40,620 nucleotides of DNA from JBCDJG01 sp038748065 (GTDB lineage: Bacteria; Pseudomonadota; Gammaproteobacteria; Pseudomonadales; Halieaceae): contig JBCDJG010000046.1 of assembly GCA_038748065.1 (NCBI GenBank), positions 1 through 40,620 of the forward strand, in the 5' to 3' direction. The stretch's first letter is position 1; every line of letters starts with the position of its first letter. A program made the translations under genes and the position numbers. Positions 1-8,945 of this stretch are shown here, one piece after another. Under the pieces are notes generated by a model, which saw only the letters and a program-made list of their open reading frames with translations, was not told the origin of the DNA and ran no database searches.

Positions 1-34
1 ACGCCGCCTCTAAAAACGAGGCCTGAAGAATGAA

Positions 35-62
35 AAAGCCCAGCTGATATCAGCAGGGCTTT
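35..62. terminator. Hairpin terminator downstream of the first TonB receptor gene
   Basis: A 28-base inverted repeat has outer arms AAAGCCC and GGGCTTT and an inner self-complementary stretch GCTGATATCAGC, with single unpaired A residues between the two stems. The outer arms supply an A-run on one side and a T-run on the other, so it can work in both directions. It lies about 70 bases beyond the stop codon of the minus-strand receptor gene and is the natural end of that transcript. A smaller hairpin, GCCTC/GAGGC at 6-22, lies further out and has no clear role. Confidence 0.75.
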
Positions 63-133
63 CTTGCCGGGCGCCGGAAACTGGTTTTTACACAGTCTCC
101 CAATTGGCGCCGTTTTTCGTTAGGCATGACGCG

Positions 134-2662
134 CTAGAAGCGGTAGGTCACGTCGAGACCGTAGGTACGACGCCAGGCATCGTGCACGAAGGAGCCACCG
201 AACTCAGGCGCCGGAATCACCTCTTCCAAATACTCCTCGTCCGTCAGGTTGCGCGCCCAGGCTGTAACGACCCAGTTCGAGTTCTCCAAGGTGACGCGGG
301 CGTTCACGATGTCAAAGGCGTCGCGCTCGGTCACGTCAAAGTTACCCGGACCAAATCCAAACCCTGGCTCGTTGTAAATTTCAGACAAGTCGGTAAAGGA
401 GTTGATGATGCCGGCGTTGTCCTGCACAGTGTGGAACCAGGTATCGCCAGTGAAGCTCCAGTCGACACGGCCGACAAAGGCCCAGTCGCCGCCCAATGGA
501 ATATCCAGCTGCGCGCCGATATTGGCTGTGTACTCTGGCGCGTAGGGCAGCTCGTTGCCCTCGGTATAGGGCCGATTCTTGTTTTCGTCGATCTCGCCAT
601 CGGTCAGACCATAGCCACCATAGATACTCAGGTAGTCGGTAACCAGCCACTTGCCGTCGATCTCGAAGCCCTGAATGCTGACTTCGTCGATGTTGTTGAC
701 GACGCGTAGCAGGCCGAACCCGCCGGCGTAGAAGCTGAAGAACTGGCTATCTTCCACTTCGGTATAGAACACAGCCGCATTCAGCTGCAGGCGGTTGTCC
801 ATCCAGGACGACTTGATGCCAAACTCGATGGTTTGGGAGATCTCTTCATCGTAATCGTCACGGATGTTCTGCGGCGCCGTTTCGAAACTGCCGTAGTTGG
901 CGTCGATGATCGCCTCACTACCAATGCTGTTAAAGCCGCCGCTGCGGAAGCCAACGCCGTAGCTTGCGTAGGTCGAGATATTGTCGTTCGCAATCCAGCG
1001 CCAGCTGACCTTTGGCTGAAGCTCAGAGTAGGTCTCGTCCCGATCCGGGATCGAATCGGTGCCGGAACCATCGAAGGCCGGATTGATCGGGGCGCCGCCA
1101 CCGAAGATCTGTGCTGAAGATACGTTCGGTACGTTGTTGCTGACCTCACGCTCTTCGCGATCGTAGCGCAGGGCAAAGGCCAACTCCTGGTTGTCCGTAA
1201 TATCGAAGGCAATCTGGCCGTAGGCTGAGTACACCTGGGTGTCGAAGGTATCGTCAAACAGCAGGTCTGTCGGGTTTGGGCCGCTCGGCGGTACGTAAGG
1301 CTGGGCGAGGAAGCCCTGGCCGGTATCCGCGCCGTAGGCAACCACCACATCACGTTCGATATCGAGAAGGTAGACACCACCCATCCAACGCAGGCGCTGG
1401 TCTTGCGGTGAGGTGATGCGCATGTCGAGAGAAATCGACTCCTGGTTACGCTCCTGGTACTGGTAGCCGTCACAGGTCGTTGGCGAGTAAGGCGGCAGGA
1501 AGGCGTTCAGCGTGAAGTCGCCGATATAGGTTCCGGGCGGGTTACCGTCCTGAATCGCATAGAACGGCGGGTTGAGAATGCTCGGGTCTATCCCGTTGTA
1601 GGAATCCAGACAGGCCGACGCAGACTCCGGCGCGCCGAAGGAGTAGCCGCCGAAGGCTGCGCTTGTGCCGTCTGACAGCAGCGACTCCTCAAGGTCATCA
1701 TAGGCAACGATACCCGTGAACACGGCGCCCGAATCAAATTCGTAGTCGGCCTTCACCGACAGGAACAGCGTTTCCTGCTCATTTTCCGGCGGCACGTTGA
1801 AGATGTACTGGAAGTCGTTGTCGTTCACGTCTCCATACAGCGTCGGGTTACCAATCGCCTCTGCAATCACATCGAAGTGTGTGACGGCGTTGAAGTTAAT
1901 GGCGCCGCTATCCACCTCGGAGTAGCCGATCTGGGTGTCCACCGTCAGCTTGTCGCTGGCGTTCCAAAGCAAGCGGCCGCGGACCGAGGTGTCCTCGAAG
2001 TTCTGGATCACGTCGTCTTCGCCGGTGAAGCGGTTGCTGTCCTGGCCGTCGTTTTCACGGTAGCTGATCGCCAGTCGGCCGAGCAGTTTGTCCTTAACGA
2101 TCGGGCCACTGATCATGGCTGTGCCGCGAGTGAGATCGTTATTGCCCACCCCGACGGTCAAGCGCCCTTCCACCTCATTGGTGGGCTTGCGCGTGTTGAC
2201 GATAATCGCCCCGGCAACGGCATTACGCCCATAGAGTGCGCCCTGCGGCCCGCGCAGCACTTCAATCTGCTGCAGGTCAAAGAGCTCCTCATTAAATCCA
2301 TTGGGGTTGGTAATCAATACGCCGTCCACCACGTAGGCAAAGGTGGACTCCGCATCGCGCGTGGATACGATGCCCCGGATAGTCACCTGGGTATCGCCAG
2401 CGTTGACCGTGTTCAGCATGCTGACGTTCGGTGTCAGCAGGATGTAGTCTTCTGGGCGCTCGATGCCCGCATCTTCAATCGCGGTCTCGGTGAACGCGGT
2501 GACGGCGATAGGCACGTCTTGCAAGCTCTCGCCGACGCGCCGGGCGGTAACGATGACCTCTTCCAGCGACATGCTGTCATCCTGGGCGACAGCCTTAGGT
2601 AAGCTGGTTACGGATGCGGCGGCGGCTACCGCCAACGCCAGTGCGGTATAGTGTGTTTTCAT
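134..2662 (-). CDS. TonB-dependent outer membrane receptor
   Basis: This 842-residue protein is an outer membrane beta-barrel receptor that would import a scarce ligand using TonB and the proton motive force. A signal peptide ends near residue 26 (AVA before QDD). A TonB-box-like segment (LEEVIVTARR) follows, then a plug domain with the typical VEVLRGPQGALYGRNAVAGAI-type signature around residues 135-155, and a long barrel ending in aromatic F (DVTYRF). The start is supported by GGGAG seven bases upstream. The barrel contains a YGVGFRSGGFN segment usual for receptors of this class in marine gammaproteobacteria. I see no FRAP/NPNL heme-receptor motif, so the ligand is unknown. It lies 60 bases downstream of aceE on the same strand and ends before a strong terminator. 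Confidence 0.95.
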   Translation of the reverse strand: MKTHYTALALAVAAAASVTSLPKAVAQDDSMSLEEVIVTARRVGESLQDVPIAVTAFTETAIEDAGIERPEDYILLTPNVSMLNTVNAGDTQVTIRGIVSTRDAESTFAYVVDGVLITNPNGFNEELFDLQQIEVLRGPQGALYGRNAVAGAIIVNTRKPTNEVEGRLTVGVGNNDLTRGTAMISGPIVKDKLLGRLAISYRENDGQDSNRFTGEDDVIQNFEDTSVRGRLLWNASDKLTVDTQIGYSEVDSGAINFNAVTHFDVIAEAIGNPTLYGDVNDNDFQYIFNVPPENEQETLFLSVKADYEFDSGAVFTGIVAYDDLEESLLSDGTSAAFGGYSFGAPESASACLDSYNGIDPSILNPPFYAIQDGNPPGTYIGDFTLNAFLPPYSPTTCDGYQYQERNQESISLDMRITSPQDQRLRWMGGVYLLDIERDVVVAYGADTGQGFLAQPYVPPSGPNPTDLLFDDTFDTQVYSAYGQIAFDITDNQELAFALRYDREEREVSNNVPNVSSAQIFGGGAPINPAFDGSGTDSIPDRDETYSELQPKVSWRWIANDNISTYASYGVGFRSGGFNSIGSEAIIDANYGSFETAPQNIRDDYDEEISQTIEFGIKSSWMDNRLQLNAAVFYTEVEDSQFFSFYAGGFGLLRVVNNIDEVSIQGFEIDGKWLVTDYLSIYGGYGLTDGEIDENKNRPYTEGNELPYAPEYTANIGAQLDIPLGGDWAFVGRVDWSFTGDTWFHTVQDNAGIINSFTDLSEIYNEPGFGFGPGNFDVTERDAFDIVNARVTLENSNWVVTAWARNLTDEEYLEEVIPAPEFGGSFVHDAWRRTYGLDVTYRF

Positions 2663-2722
2663 GAATATCTCCCTTAGAATAGGCGTCCTGCCGGATGTAG
2701 TTATTGCCCTATTATTCGCGCC

Positions 2723-5407
2723 CTAGCGTGCACTTGGATCACTTTTGTCCAAGTTTGCGCCCAAAGTCGCCAATTTGCTGGCCAGATCAGACTCGGAAAT
2801 CAGGCCATCACGGTACAGCCCCGTCAGCGCAGCCTGCACCACATGGGCAGCGCTGATTTCAAAATAATCGCGCAGATCAGCGCGGGATTCGGACACGCCG
2901 AAACCATCGGTGCCCAGGGCGGTATAGTTTGCCGGCATCCAGCGAGCGATGCCATTAGGCAGCGACTTCAGATAGTCGGTAACTGCCACCACAGGCCCGT
3001 CAATACCGTCAAACAGTTCGCTGACGTATGGCCGGCGCTGCTCACCCAGTGGATGCAGGCGATTGTGTCGCTCGCAGGCCTCCGCCTCCCTGGCCAGCTC
3101 GACAAAACTCGTCACGCTCCAGATGCTGGGCGCAAAACCCATTTCCCGAAGGCTTTCAGCCGCCGCGACTGCCTGCTGCATGATCGAACCAGAGGCCAGT
3201 AGATGCACCGGCTCGCCCGCCTCGGTCGCGCGATGCCAGCAGTAGGCACCCTTCAATACACCCTGTTCGACGCTGGCTTCAGCTCCATCCTGCGCTGGCA
3301 TCGCGGGCATAACATAGTTCTCGTTATACAGGGTGATGTAGTAAAAGATGTTCTCCCCTTCCAGGTACATTCGGCGGATGCCGTCACGCACGATAATGGC
3401 CAACTCGAAGGCAAAAGCCGGATCGTAGCTCTTCAGATTGGGGAAGGTACTGGCCAGCACATGGGAGTGGCCGTCCTGGTGCTGCAGACCTTCACCATTA
3501 AGCGTGGTGCGCCCTGCCGTGCCGCCCAGCAAGAAGCCTCGCGCCATCATATCGGCGCAGGACCAGATCATGTCGCCCACCCGTTGGAAACCAAACATTG
3601 AGTAGAAAATGTAGAAGGGGATGGTGGGTACCCCGTGCACCGCGTAGGCCGTGCCCGCCGCCAGAAATGATGCCATAGCACCGGTTTCGCAGATGCCCTC
3701 CTGCAGAATCTGGCCGTCTACCGCCTCTCGATAGGACATCAGCGATTCGGCGTCGACGGGCGTATAGTTCTGACCCGCTGGCGAATAGATACCCGCCACC
3801 TTAAACAGGGCGTCCATGCCGAAGGTGCGCGCCTCGTCGGGCACGATAGGCACAACATACTCGCCAACGGACTTATCCTTCATGAGCTGCGCGAGCATGC
3901 GCACCATGGCCATCGTGGTCGAGGCGGCCCGCTCACCCGTGCCCTCCAGGAAGCTCTGAAACGCCGCGTTATCCGGCAGCGGCAGCGCAGGGCAGTCGAT
4001 AGTACGCCGGGGCAGGTAACCACCGAGGCGCTCGCGGTGCGCCTGCAGATAGCGCATTTCCGGGGAGTCGGGCTCCGGGCGATAGAACTCGGCCCGGGCA
4101 ACTTCCTCATCTGATAGCGGAATGCCATACAGGCGGGCACACTCCATGCGTTCTTCCACCGACAGATCTTTTTTCTGGTGGGCGTTGTTGCGACCCTGGG
4201 CCGCGGAGCCCATGCCGTCGCCCTTCACGGTCTTCACCAGGATGACTGTCGGTTTATCGGCAGCGGCAGCGGCTTTCTCAAAAGCCGCATAAATCTTCTT
4301 GGGATCCTGCCCGCCACGTTTAATCTGGCGGACCTCCTCATCGGTGAGCGAGTTCATCATCCGCTCAAGTTCCTCGTCGCCGTCTACCCAGTGCTCTCGC
4401 TGGGCGTTACCCGGCAGGATGGAATAGCGCTGGTAATCACCGTCTACGCAGTCTTCCATGCGCTTGCGCAATACGCCGTTGTGGTCCTGGGCCAGCAGGC
4501 CGTCCCAGCCACTGCCCCAGATCACCTTGATCACGTTCCAGTCAGCGCCGCGGAAGGTGCGCTCCAGCTCCTGAATAATCTTGCCATTGCCGCGCACCGG
4601 CCCATCGAGTCGCTGCAGATTGCAGTTCACCACCAGCACCAGGTTGTCGAGCTTCTCGCGAGCGGCAATATTGATGGTGCCCATTACCTCTGGCTCGTCC
4701 GACTCGCCATCGCCGATAAAGCACCAGATCTTTCCGCCATGCTTCGCTTTCAGCCCACGGTTTTCCAGGTATTTCGCAAAACGCGCCTGGTAAATCGCCG
4801 AGGGGGTGGAAAGCCCCATGGAGGCATTCGGCATCTCCCAGAAATCCGGCATGGAGCGAGGATGCGGGTAGGAACACAAGCCACCACCGGGCTGCAGCTC
4901 ACGGCGGAAGTTGCCTAGCTGCTCCTCGCTCAGCCGACCCTCCAGGAAGGCACGGGCGTAAACGCCAGGCGCGGCGTGGGGCTGCGGTGTTACCAGGTCA
5001 CCGCCGTAGTTCTCACCGCGTGCGCGAAAAAAGTGATTAAAACCCACCTCCAGCATGGTTGCGGCAGATGCATAGGTCGCAATGTGGCCGCCAACGCCCG
5101 TGCCCTCGTCCTGCCCGCGCAGCACCATGGCCATGGCGTTCCAGCGGATGATGTTCTCAATCTTCTCCTCGAGTTCGATATCGCCCGGGTAGGCAGGCTG
5201 CTCAGACACCGGAATGGAGTTGATATAGGGCGTGTTCAATGTGGCCTCAGACAACACCACGCCGCGGCTCAGGCTGTGGTTCTGCAGCGCGCGCAAAATA
5301 TCGCGCACACCCGCCTCGCCGTACTCCCGGTAAATGCTGTCGAGTGCTTCGATCCATTCCTGTCGATCGTGGGCGAGGTCATCAATGAGCGTAGGCTGGG
5401 CGTCCAT
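2723..5407 (-). CDS. aceE: Pyruvate dehydrogenase E1 component, homodimeric type
   Basis: The 894-residue product matches the single-chain alpha2-type E1 (E. coli AceE has 887 residues). It decarboxylates pyruvate with thiamine diphosphate and passes the acetyl group to the lipoyl E2. The thiamine/Mg site is visible as GDGESDEPE followed by NLVLVVNCNLQRLDGPVRGN, and the active-site loop as QDGHSHVLASTFPNLKSYDP. The ATG at 5407 is chosen because AGGA precedes it and it gives the family's usual N-terminus; an upstream in-frame codon would add 15 non-conserved residues. No aceF or lpd follows, since the next gene is a TonB receptor, so E2 and E3 must be elsewhere, or this is a second, specialised 2-oxo acid E1. 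The assignment to the AceE family is firm; the exact 2-oxo acid is inferred. Confidence 0.95.
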   Translation of the reverse strand: MDAQPTLIDDLAHDRQEWIEALDSIYREYGEAGVRDILRALQNHSLSRGVVLSEATLNTPYINSIPVSEQPAYPGDIELEEKIENIIRWNAMAMVLRGQDEGTGVGGHIATYASAATMLEVGFNHFFRARGENYGGDLVTPQPHAAPGVYARAFLEGRLSEEQLGNFRRELQPGGGLCSYPHPRSMPDFWEMPNASMGLSTPSAIYQARFAKYLENRGLKAKHGGKIWCFIGDGESDEPEVMGTINIAAREKLDNLVLVVNCNLQRLDGPVRGNGKIIQELERTFRGADWNVIKVIWGSGWDGLLAQDHNGVLRKRMEDCVDGDYQRYSILPGNAQREHWVDGDEELERMMNSLTDEEVRQIKRGGQDPKKIYAAFEKAAAAADKPTVILVKTVKGDGMGSAAQGRNNAHQKKDLSVEERMECARLYGIPLSDEEVARAEFYRPEPDSPEMRYLQAHRERLGGYLPRRTIDCPALPLPDNAAFQSFLEGTGERAASTTMAMVRMLAQLMKDKSVGEYVVPIVPDEARTFGMDALFKVAGIYSPAGQNYTPVDAESLMSYREAVDGQILQEGICETGAMASFLAAGTAYAVHGVPTIPFYIFYSMFGFQRVGDMIWSCADMMARGFLLGGTAGRTTLNGEGLQHQDGHSHVLASTFPNLKSYDPAFAFELAIIVRDGIRRMYLEGENIFYYITLYNENYVMPAMPAQDGAEASVEQGVLKGAYCWHRATEAGEPVHLLASGSIMQQAVAAAESLREMGFAPSIWSVTSFVELAREAEACERHNRLHPLGEQRRPYVSELFDGIDGPVVAVTDYLKSLPNGIARWMPANYTALGTDGFGVSESRADLRDYFEISAAHVVQAALTGLYRDGLISESDLASKLATLGANLDKSDPSAR

Positions 5408-5605
5408 AGAGATCCTGTAAGTGTTATGGAAACTAATACTGACGCAGCGCAATAACGGATTGCAGCGCGGAGCAAGCGGCAGAACCGGGAAGGGCCCACA
5501 GCGTGCTCTCCGACATTGCGGATAGTATCGATAGTAGTACGGCAGGTCATTTCAAATTTGATAATACGCAAAGAAGACCCGGCTACCCTGGCTCAGACTA
5601 CCGCA
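5408..5605. promoter_or_regulatory. Divergent control region between aceE and an aldehyde dehydrogenase gene
   Basis: This 198-base gap separates two divergently transcribed genes and must hold promoters for both. A 10-base perfect palindrome, TCAAATTTGA (5552-5561), sits in its AT-rich half and could be an operator. I find no clear PdhR-type site and no convincing -35/-10 pair. Confidence 0.35.
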
Positions 5606-7108
5606 ATGACCACGCAGACCGCACAATCGCTACCCGCGAGCGACGCCCTGACCCTGCCCGCATTGGAAAACCATATTGACGGCACGGTGGAGGCACCGCG
5701 GGTAGATCGCCACAACCCGCTGCTTAACCCGGCAACGCTTGAGCCTTTGCAGGCACAGTTTTCGTCGTCCCCGGAGCAGGTGGAGCGTGCGCTGGCAGCC
5801 AGCCAGGCGGCCTATGAGGCAGCAGAGTGGGAAGGCCTCAGCGCCCTTGAGCGTGCCGACATCCTCGAGCGCATCGCCGCGGAGCTGGAAAGCCCAGCGG
5901 CCCAGGATGGCATGGCCACCGCTGACGCACTGACTACAGGTGCGGTTATTCGCGTTACACGACTCATGGCGGCTCTGACGCCCTACGTTTTCCGGCATGC
6001 CGCAGACCATTTGCGTAGCGGCGCCCTACAGCGGCAGATGCCCGGTAAAGCCGGCGATGTCGAGGTGTCGCGTGCGCCATGGGGCCCAGCGCTGCTGGTC
6101 TCGCCCTGGAACGGGCCGACCGCTATTGGCTCGCATAAAATTGCGAGCGCACTGGCCGCAGGGGCACCCTGCATCGCCAAACCCTCCGAGTGGGCGCCCC
6201 ACTCTGCAATTATCATGGCTCAGGCAATCGCCCGGACAGGGTTGCCAAAGGGCGTATTCCAACTGGTTTGCGGTAACCGTGAAATCGGCGCACGCATGGT
6301 CGAGGATTCGCGTATCGCAGCGGTCTCATTTACCGGCGGCACCGCCGGCGGGCGCGCTATCGCCAGCGCCTGCTCCCATGACCTCAAGCCCATGCAGCTC
6401 GAGCTGGGCGGCAACAACCCTCTGGTGGTATTTGAAGATGCGGACCTTGATCGCGCTGCCGAGGGCATCGTCTATGGGCTCACCAATCTCAACGCCCAGT
6501 GGTGCCGCGCTCTGGGCAGGCTTGTCGTGCAGCACTCAATCAAGGAGGCTTTGCTCGAGCGGGTGGCGCAGCGCATGGCTGAGCTTGTGATTGGCGACCC
6601 CATGGATGATGCTAGCGACATGGGCCCCATGATCCATCGCGGCCAGTACGACACGATACAGCGTGATATCGACCGTCTGCTCGCAGCGGGCGGGCGAGCC
6701 ATAGTCACGGCAACGCTGCCCACACTGCCCGGCTATTTCATTGCGCCCACCTTGATCGAGGGCTGCAATCCACTGGATACGGTTGAGGAAATCTTTGGCC
6801 CGGTAGCCGCGGTGCACAGTTTTGATACCGAAGCTGAAGCGCTCGCCCTGGCCAACGGAACGTCCTACGGCCTTGCTGCCTACGTGTACAGCGGCAACGA
6901 AGCGAGGGCCTGGGCTTTCGGCCGGAAGATTCGAACGGGCGGCGTAAAGATCAACGGCTACAGCTTGTTATCGCTCAGCCCAACGGCACCCCGCGGCGCG
7001 TGGGGCCTCTCTGGCCTTGGCGAGGAAGGCACGTCGCAATCGATAGAGTTCTTTACCGGCGCACGGGTCGTGGGTGCATCGCCGCAAGACCGGATCGGCG
7101 CGCTGTAA
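5606..7108 (+). CDS. Aldehyde dehydrogenase (NAD(P)-dependent)
   Basis: A 500-residue member of the aldehyde dehydrogenase superfamily that would oxidise an aldehyde to its acid in the cytoplasm. The general base Glu is at about residue 266 (LELGGNNP) and the catalytic Cys at about 300 (NAQWCRALG). The coenzyme-fold segment with PWNGP and AKPSEWAP lies near 167-198, and a conserved EEIFGPV segment is near the C-terminus. ATG 5606 is preferred over an upstream in-frame codon at 5516, since the extra 30 residues do not look like family sequence. No strong ribosome site precedes it. The Cys context (W before C) is less common than the usual GQ-C. It is divergent from aceE, and its stop codon directly abuts that of the convergent P450 gene. 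The substrate cannot be read from sequence. Confidence 0.9.
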   Translation: MTTQTAQSLPASDALTLPALENHIDGTVEAPRVDRHNPLLNPATLEPLQAQFSSSPEQVERALAASQAAYEAAEWEGLSALERADILERIAAELESPAAQDGMATADALTTGAVIRVTRLMAALTPYVFRHAADHLRSGALQRQMPGKAGDVEVSRAPWGPALLVSPWNGPTAIGSHKIASALAAGAPCIAKPSEWAPHSAIIMAQAIARTGLPKGVFQLVCGNREIGARMVEDSRIAAVSFTGGTAGGRAIASACSHDLKPMQLELGGNNPLVVFEDADLDRAAEGIVYGLTNLNAQWCRALGRLVVQHSIKEALLERVAQRMAELVIGDPMDDASDMGPMIHRGQYDTIQRDIDRLLAAGGRAIVTATLPTLPGYFIAPTLIEGCNPLDTVEEIFGPVAAVHSFDTEAEALALANGTSYGLAAYVYSGNEARAWAFGRKIRTGGVKINGYSLLSLSPTAPRGAWGLSGLGEEGTSQSIEFFTGARVVGASPQDRIGAL

Positions 7109-8353
7109 CTACGCGCGCCTGTCGAAAGTAATCGGCATCTCTTTAACACCCTGCACGAAGTTCGACTTTAGATAAGTCACGTCACCGGCAAACTGCGGGT
7201 TATCCATGCGCGACAGCACTTCTTCCAGCATGACCTTCATCTCCATCTTGGCCAGGTTCATGCCAAAGCAGTTGTGACGGCCAATGCCGAATGAACGGAT
7301 GTCGCGGCTCAGGTCCTGGCGCTCGCCGCGCTGCACATCAAAGTCGAAGGGGTGATCGGGGAAAACTGTTTCATCAAAGTTCGCGCCCGGATAGTACATG
7401 ATGACCTTGTCGCCCTTCTTGATGGGCGCATTGCCCAGCTCTGGCGCGGTAATGTCCTCGGTCGCGGTGCGGCGCATACAGACGAAGGGCGTATTGAAAC
7501 GCAGTATCTCGTAGATCGCCGAGTCGATCTTGTCCGGGTTCTCCTGCAGGTAGCGGTACTGCTCCGGGTTCTCCATGAGGTTGCGCATGCCATGGGTAAT
7601 CGTGGTGCGCGTGCTTTCATTACCCGCTGAAAGAATCATCAGCACAATCCAGGCAAAGGTCTCGTCAGAAACCGGCTCGCCGTTGATCACGCCAGCGAGC
7701 AGTTGGCTGCTGACATTGCGCTCGCTGGAGCCGCGCCATTTTTGCGCGAGCTCAAAGGCGTAGACCATCAATTCAGCTGCCGCCTGTTCCGCCGCTTCCT
7801 GACCATCAGAGACGTCGGAATCCTCTGAAAAGAACATGGTGTTGGTCCAGGTGAAAAACTTCTGCCGGTCTTCTGCCGGTATGTCGAAAAAGTCCAGAAT
7901 CATGAGAAGGGGAAGTTCGGCGGCGACCTCTGTCACAAACTCGCATTCGCCGCGCTCAATCACCTGGTCGACTATTTCCCTGGCGTAAACACGTGCCTTT
8001 GGCTCGTAGGATGCCACGGCTTCTGGCGTGAAGTGATCGCGGATCAAACGGCGGTAATCCAGGTTCTCTGGCGGGTCCAGGTTAATGAACATCCGGGCCT
8101 GGATGTTGTCTACCATGCCCTGCTCCATCTCCATCGGAATGGCGCTTCGCAGACGCGAGGAAAACAGTTCGTTATTTTTGGAGATGTAATCAATCGCCGA
8201 TCGCTGCGTAACCGCCCAGTAAGGTACGCCCGTATGGGGGTCAGGTATCTTGATCGCAGGCCCGGCGGCGCGAATCTTGGCAATGGCCTGGTGATCAAAA
8301 CCGTTACCCAGGAAATGTGGGTCCATCAAGTTCGCGTAGGGGAACTCTGACAT
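7109..8353 (-). CDS. Cytochrome P450
   Basis: A 414-residue soluble bacterial P450 that would hydroxylate a hydrophobic substrate using electrons from a ferredoxin. The heme-thiolate loop FGIGRHNCFG places the axial Cys at about 362. The I-helix oxygen-activation motif is AGNEST (about 243-248), with Glu where many P450s carry Asp and Ser-Thr where many have Thr-Thr. The ExxR pair is EILR at 282-285. No membrane anchor is present. The style recalls the CYP125/CYP142-like bacterial steroid and terpenoid hydroxylases, but the substrate is not determined. It is probably cotranscribed with the DUF2141 gene 26 bases upstream. No ferredoxin or ferredoxin reductase gene lies in the window. Confidence 0.95.
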   Translation of the reverse strand: MSEFPYANLMDPHFLGNGFDHQAIAKIRAAGPAIKIPDPHTGVPYWAVTQRSAIDYISKNNELFSSRLRSAIPMEMEQGMVDNIQARMFINLDPPENLDYRRLIRDHFTPEAVASYEPKARVYAREIVDQVIERGECEFVTEVAAELPLLMILDFFDIPAEDRQKFFTWTNTMFFSEDSDVSDGQEAAEQAAAELMVYAFELAQKWRGSSERNVSSQLLAGVINGEPVSDETFAWIVLMILSAGNESTRTTITHGMRNLMENPEQYRYLQENPDKIDSAIYEILRFNTPFVCMRRTATEDITAPELGNAPIKKGDKVIMYYPGANFDETVFPDHPFDFDVQRGERQDLSRDIRSFGIGRHNCFGMNLAKMEMKVMLEEVLSRMDNPQFAGDVTYLKSNFVQGVKEMPITFDRRA

Positions 8354-8379
8354 CTCTTCACTACCTCTTTTGTCGTGAC

Positions 8380-8805
8380 TTATATTGCTTCTATCTGGAT
8401 ACGCTGTACCACCGGTTCCTCGCCCAGGGTAAACACCGCATCCTTGTATTTCGGCGGACCAAACTTGGGCCGCGCATTGTTCGATAAAGCTACCGGCTCC
8501 TTGGGCAGGCCAATCCAGTTGGTATCCAACTCGTCGTTGCCGTTTGCATCGTAGAAAATCGACAGCGCATACTCACCCGGCGCGAGGTCCAGCGTGAACC
8601 TGACCAATTCGCCATCTCTGGCGGTGTCGATCTCGACTTCCTGCGTCATTACCGTCTCGTCACCCAGCCAGGTGTCCGGAGAATCGTAAGCCGATACATA
8701 GACGCTGCCTTCCGCTTCGGCGAGACCCTCCAGCTCAATGACCACCTCAGCGGCAACCGCAGGCGATAGCCCGATGATTATGGTGGCTGCGATCATTTTG
8801 TACAT
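8380..8805 (-). CDS. Small secreted DUF2141 protein
   Basis: A 141-residue protein with a short signal peptide (MYKMIAATIIIGLSPAVAA) and a beta-rich body. The sequence shows LAPGEYALSIFYDANGNDELD followed by WIGLPKEPVALSNNARPKFGPP, the pattern of DUF2141 proteins, which are exported and of unknown function. The ATG at 8805 is selected because GGGGAG stands seven bases upstream and the signal peptide starts here. The gene precedes the P450 gene in the same direction, so it may be in the same transcript. The family name is recognition; any link to P450 chemistry is inference. Confidence 0.8.
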   Translation of the reverse strand: MYKMIAATIIIGLSPAVAAEVVIELEGLAEAEGSVYVSAYDSPDTWLGDETVMTQEVEIDTARDGELVRFTLDLAPGEYALSIFYDANGNDELDTNWIGLPKEPVALSNNARPKFGPPKYKDAVFTLGEEPVVQRIQIEAI

Positions 8806-8945
8806 GGCGTTTCTCCCCGGAAATGGCTGGCAAATTGTACCACCGGCCCATCCTCCTTCGCTCGAGCAGAAAACGAGCGAGCACGACAACGATCGATGAG
8901 ATCCCGGCGCAGGCGGCTCGAAGTCGATTGACTGAGGCGCCCTCG
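8806..8945. other. Short intergenic spacer with a hairpin
   Basis: This 140-base gap separates the tandem-repeat protein gene from the DUF2141 gene. On the minus strand it contains an inverted repeat CGCTCG/CGAGCG with a loop of about nine bases (near 8860-8885) that lacks a following T-run, and a -10-like TACAAT (reading on the minus strand near 8836). These may mark a separate promoter for the DUF2141-P450 pair; the evidence is weak. Confidence 0.3.

Noticed and set aside
1877..2602. A 241-codon plus-strand open frame
   Set aside because: It is antisense to the first TonB receptor and has no domain signature.
134..2662. Assigning heme as the ligand of the TonB receptors
   Set aside because: No FRAP/NPNL motif is visible in any of the three receptors; the Fur-like site applies only to the divergent pair and does not define the ligand.
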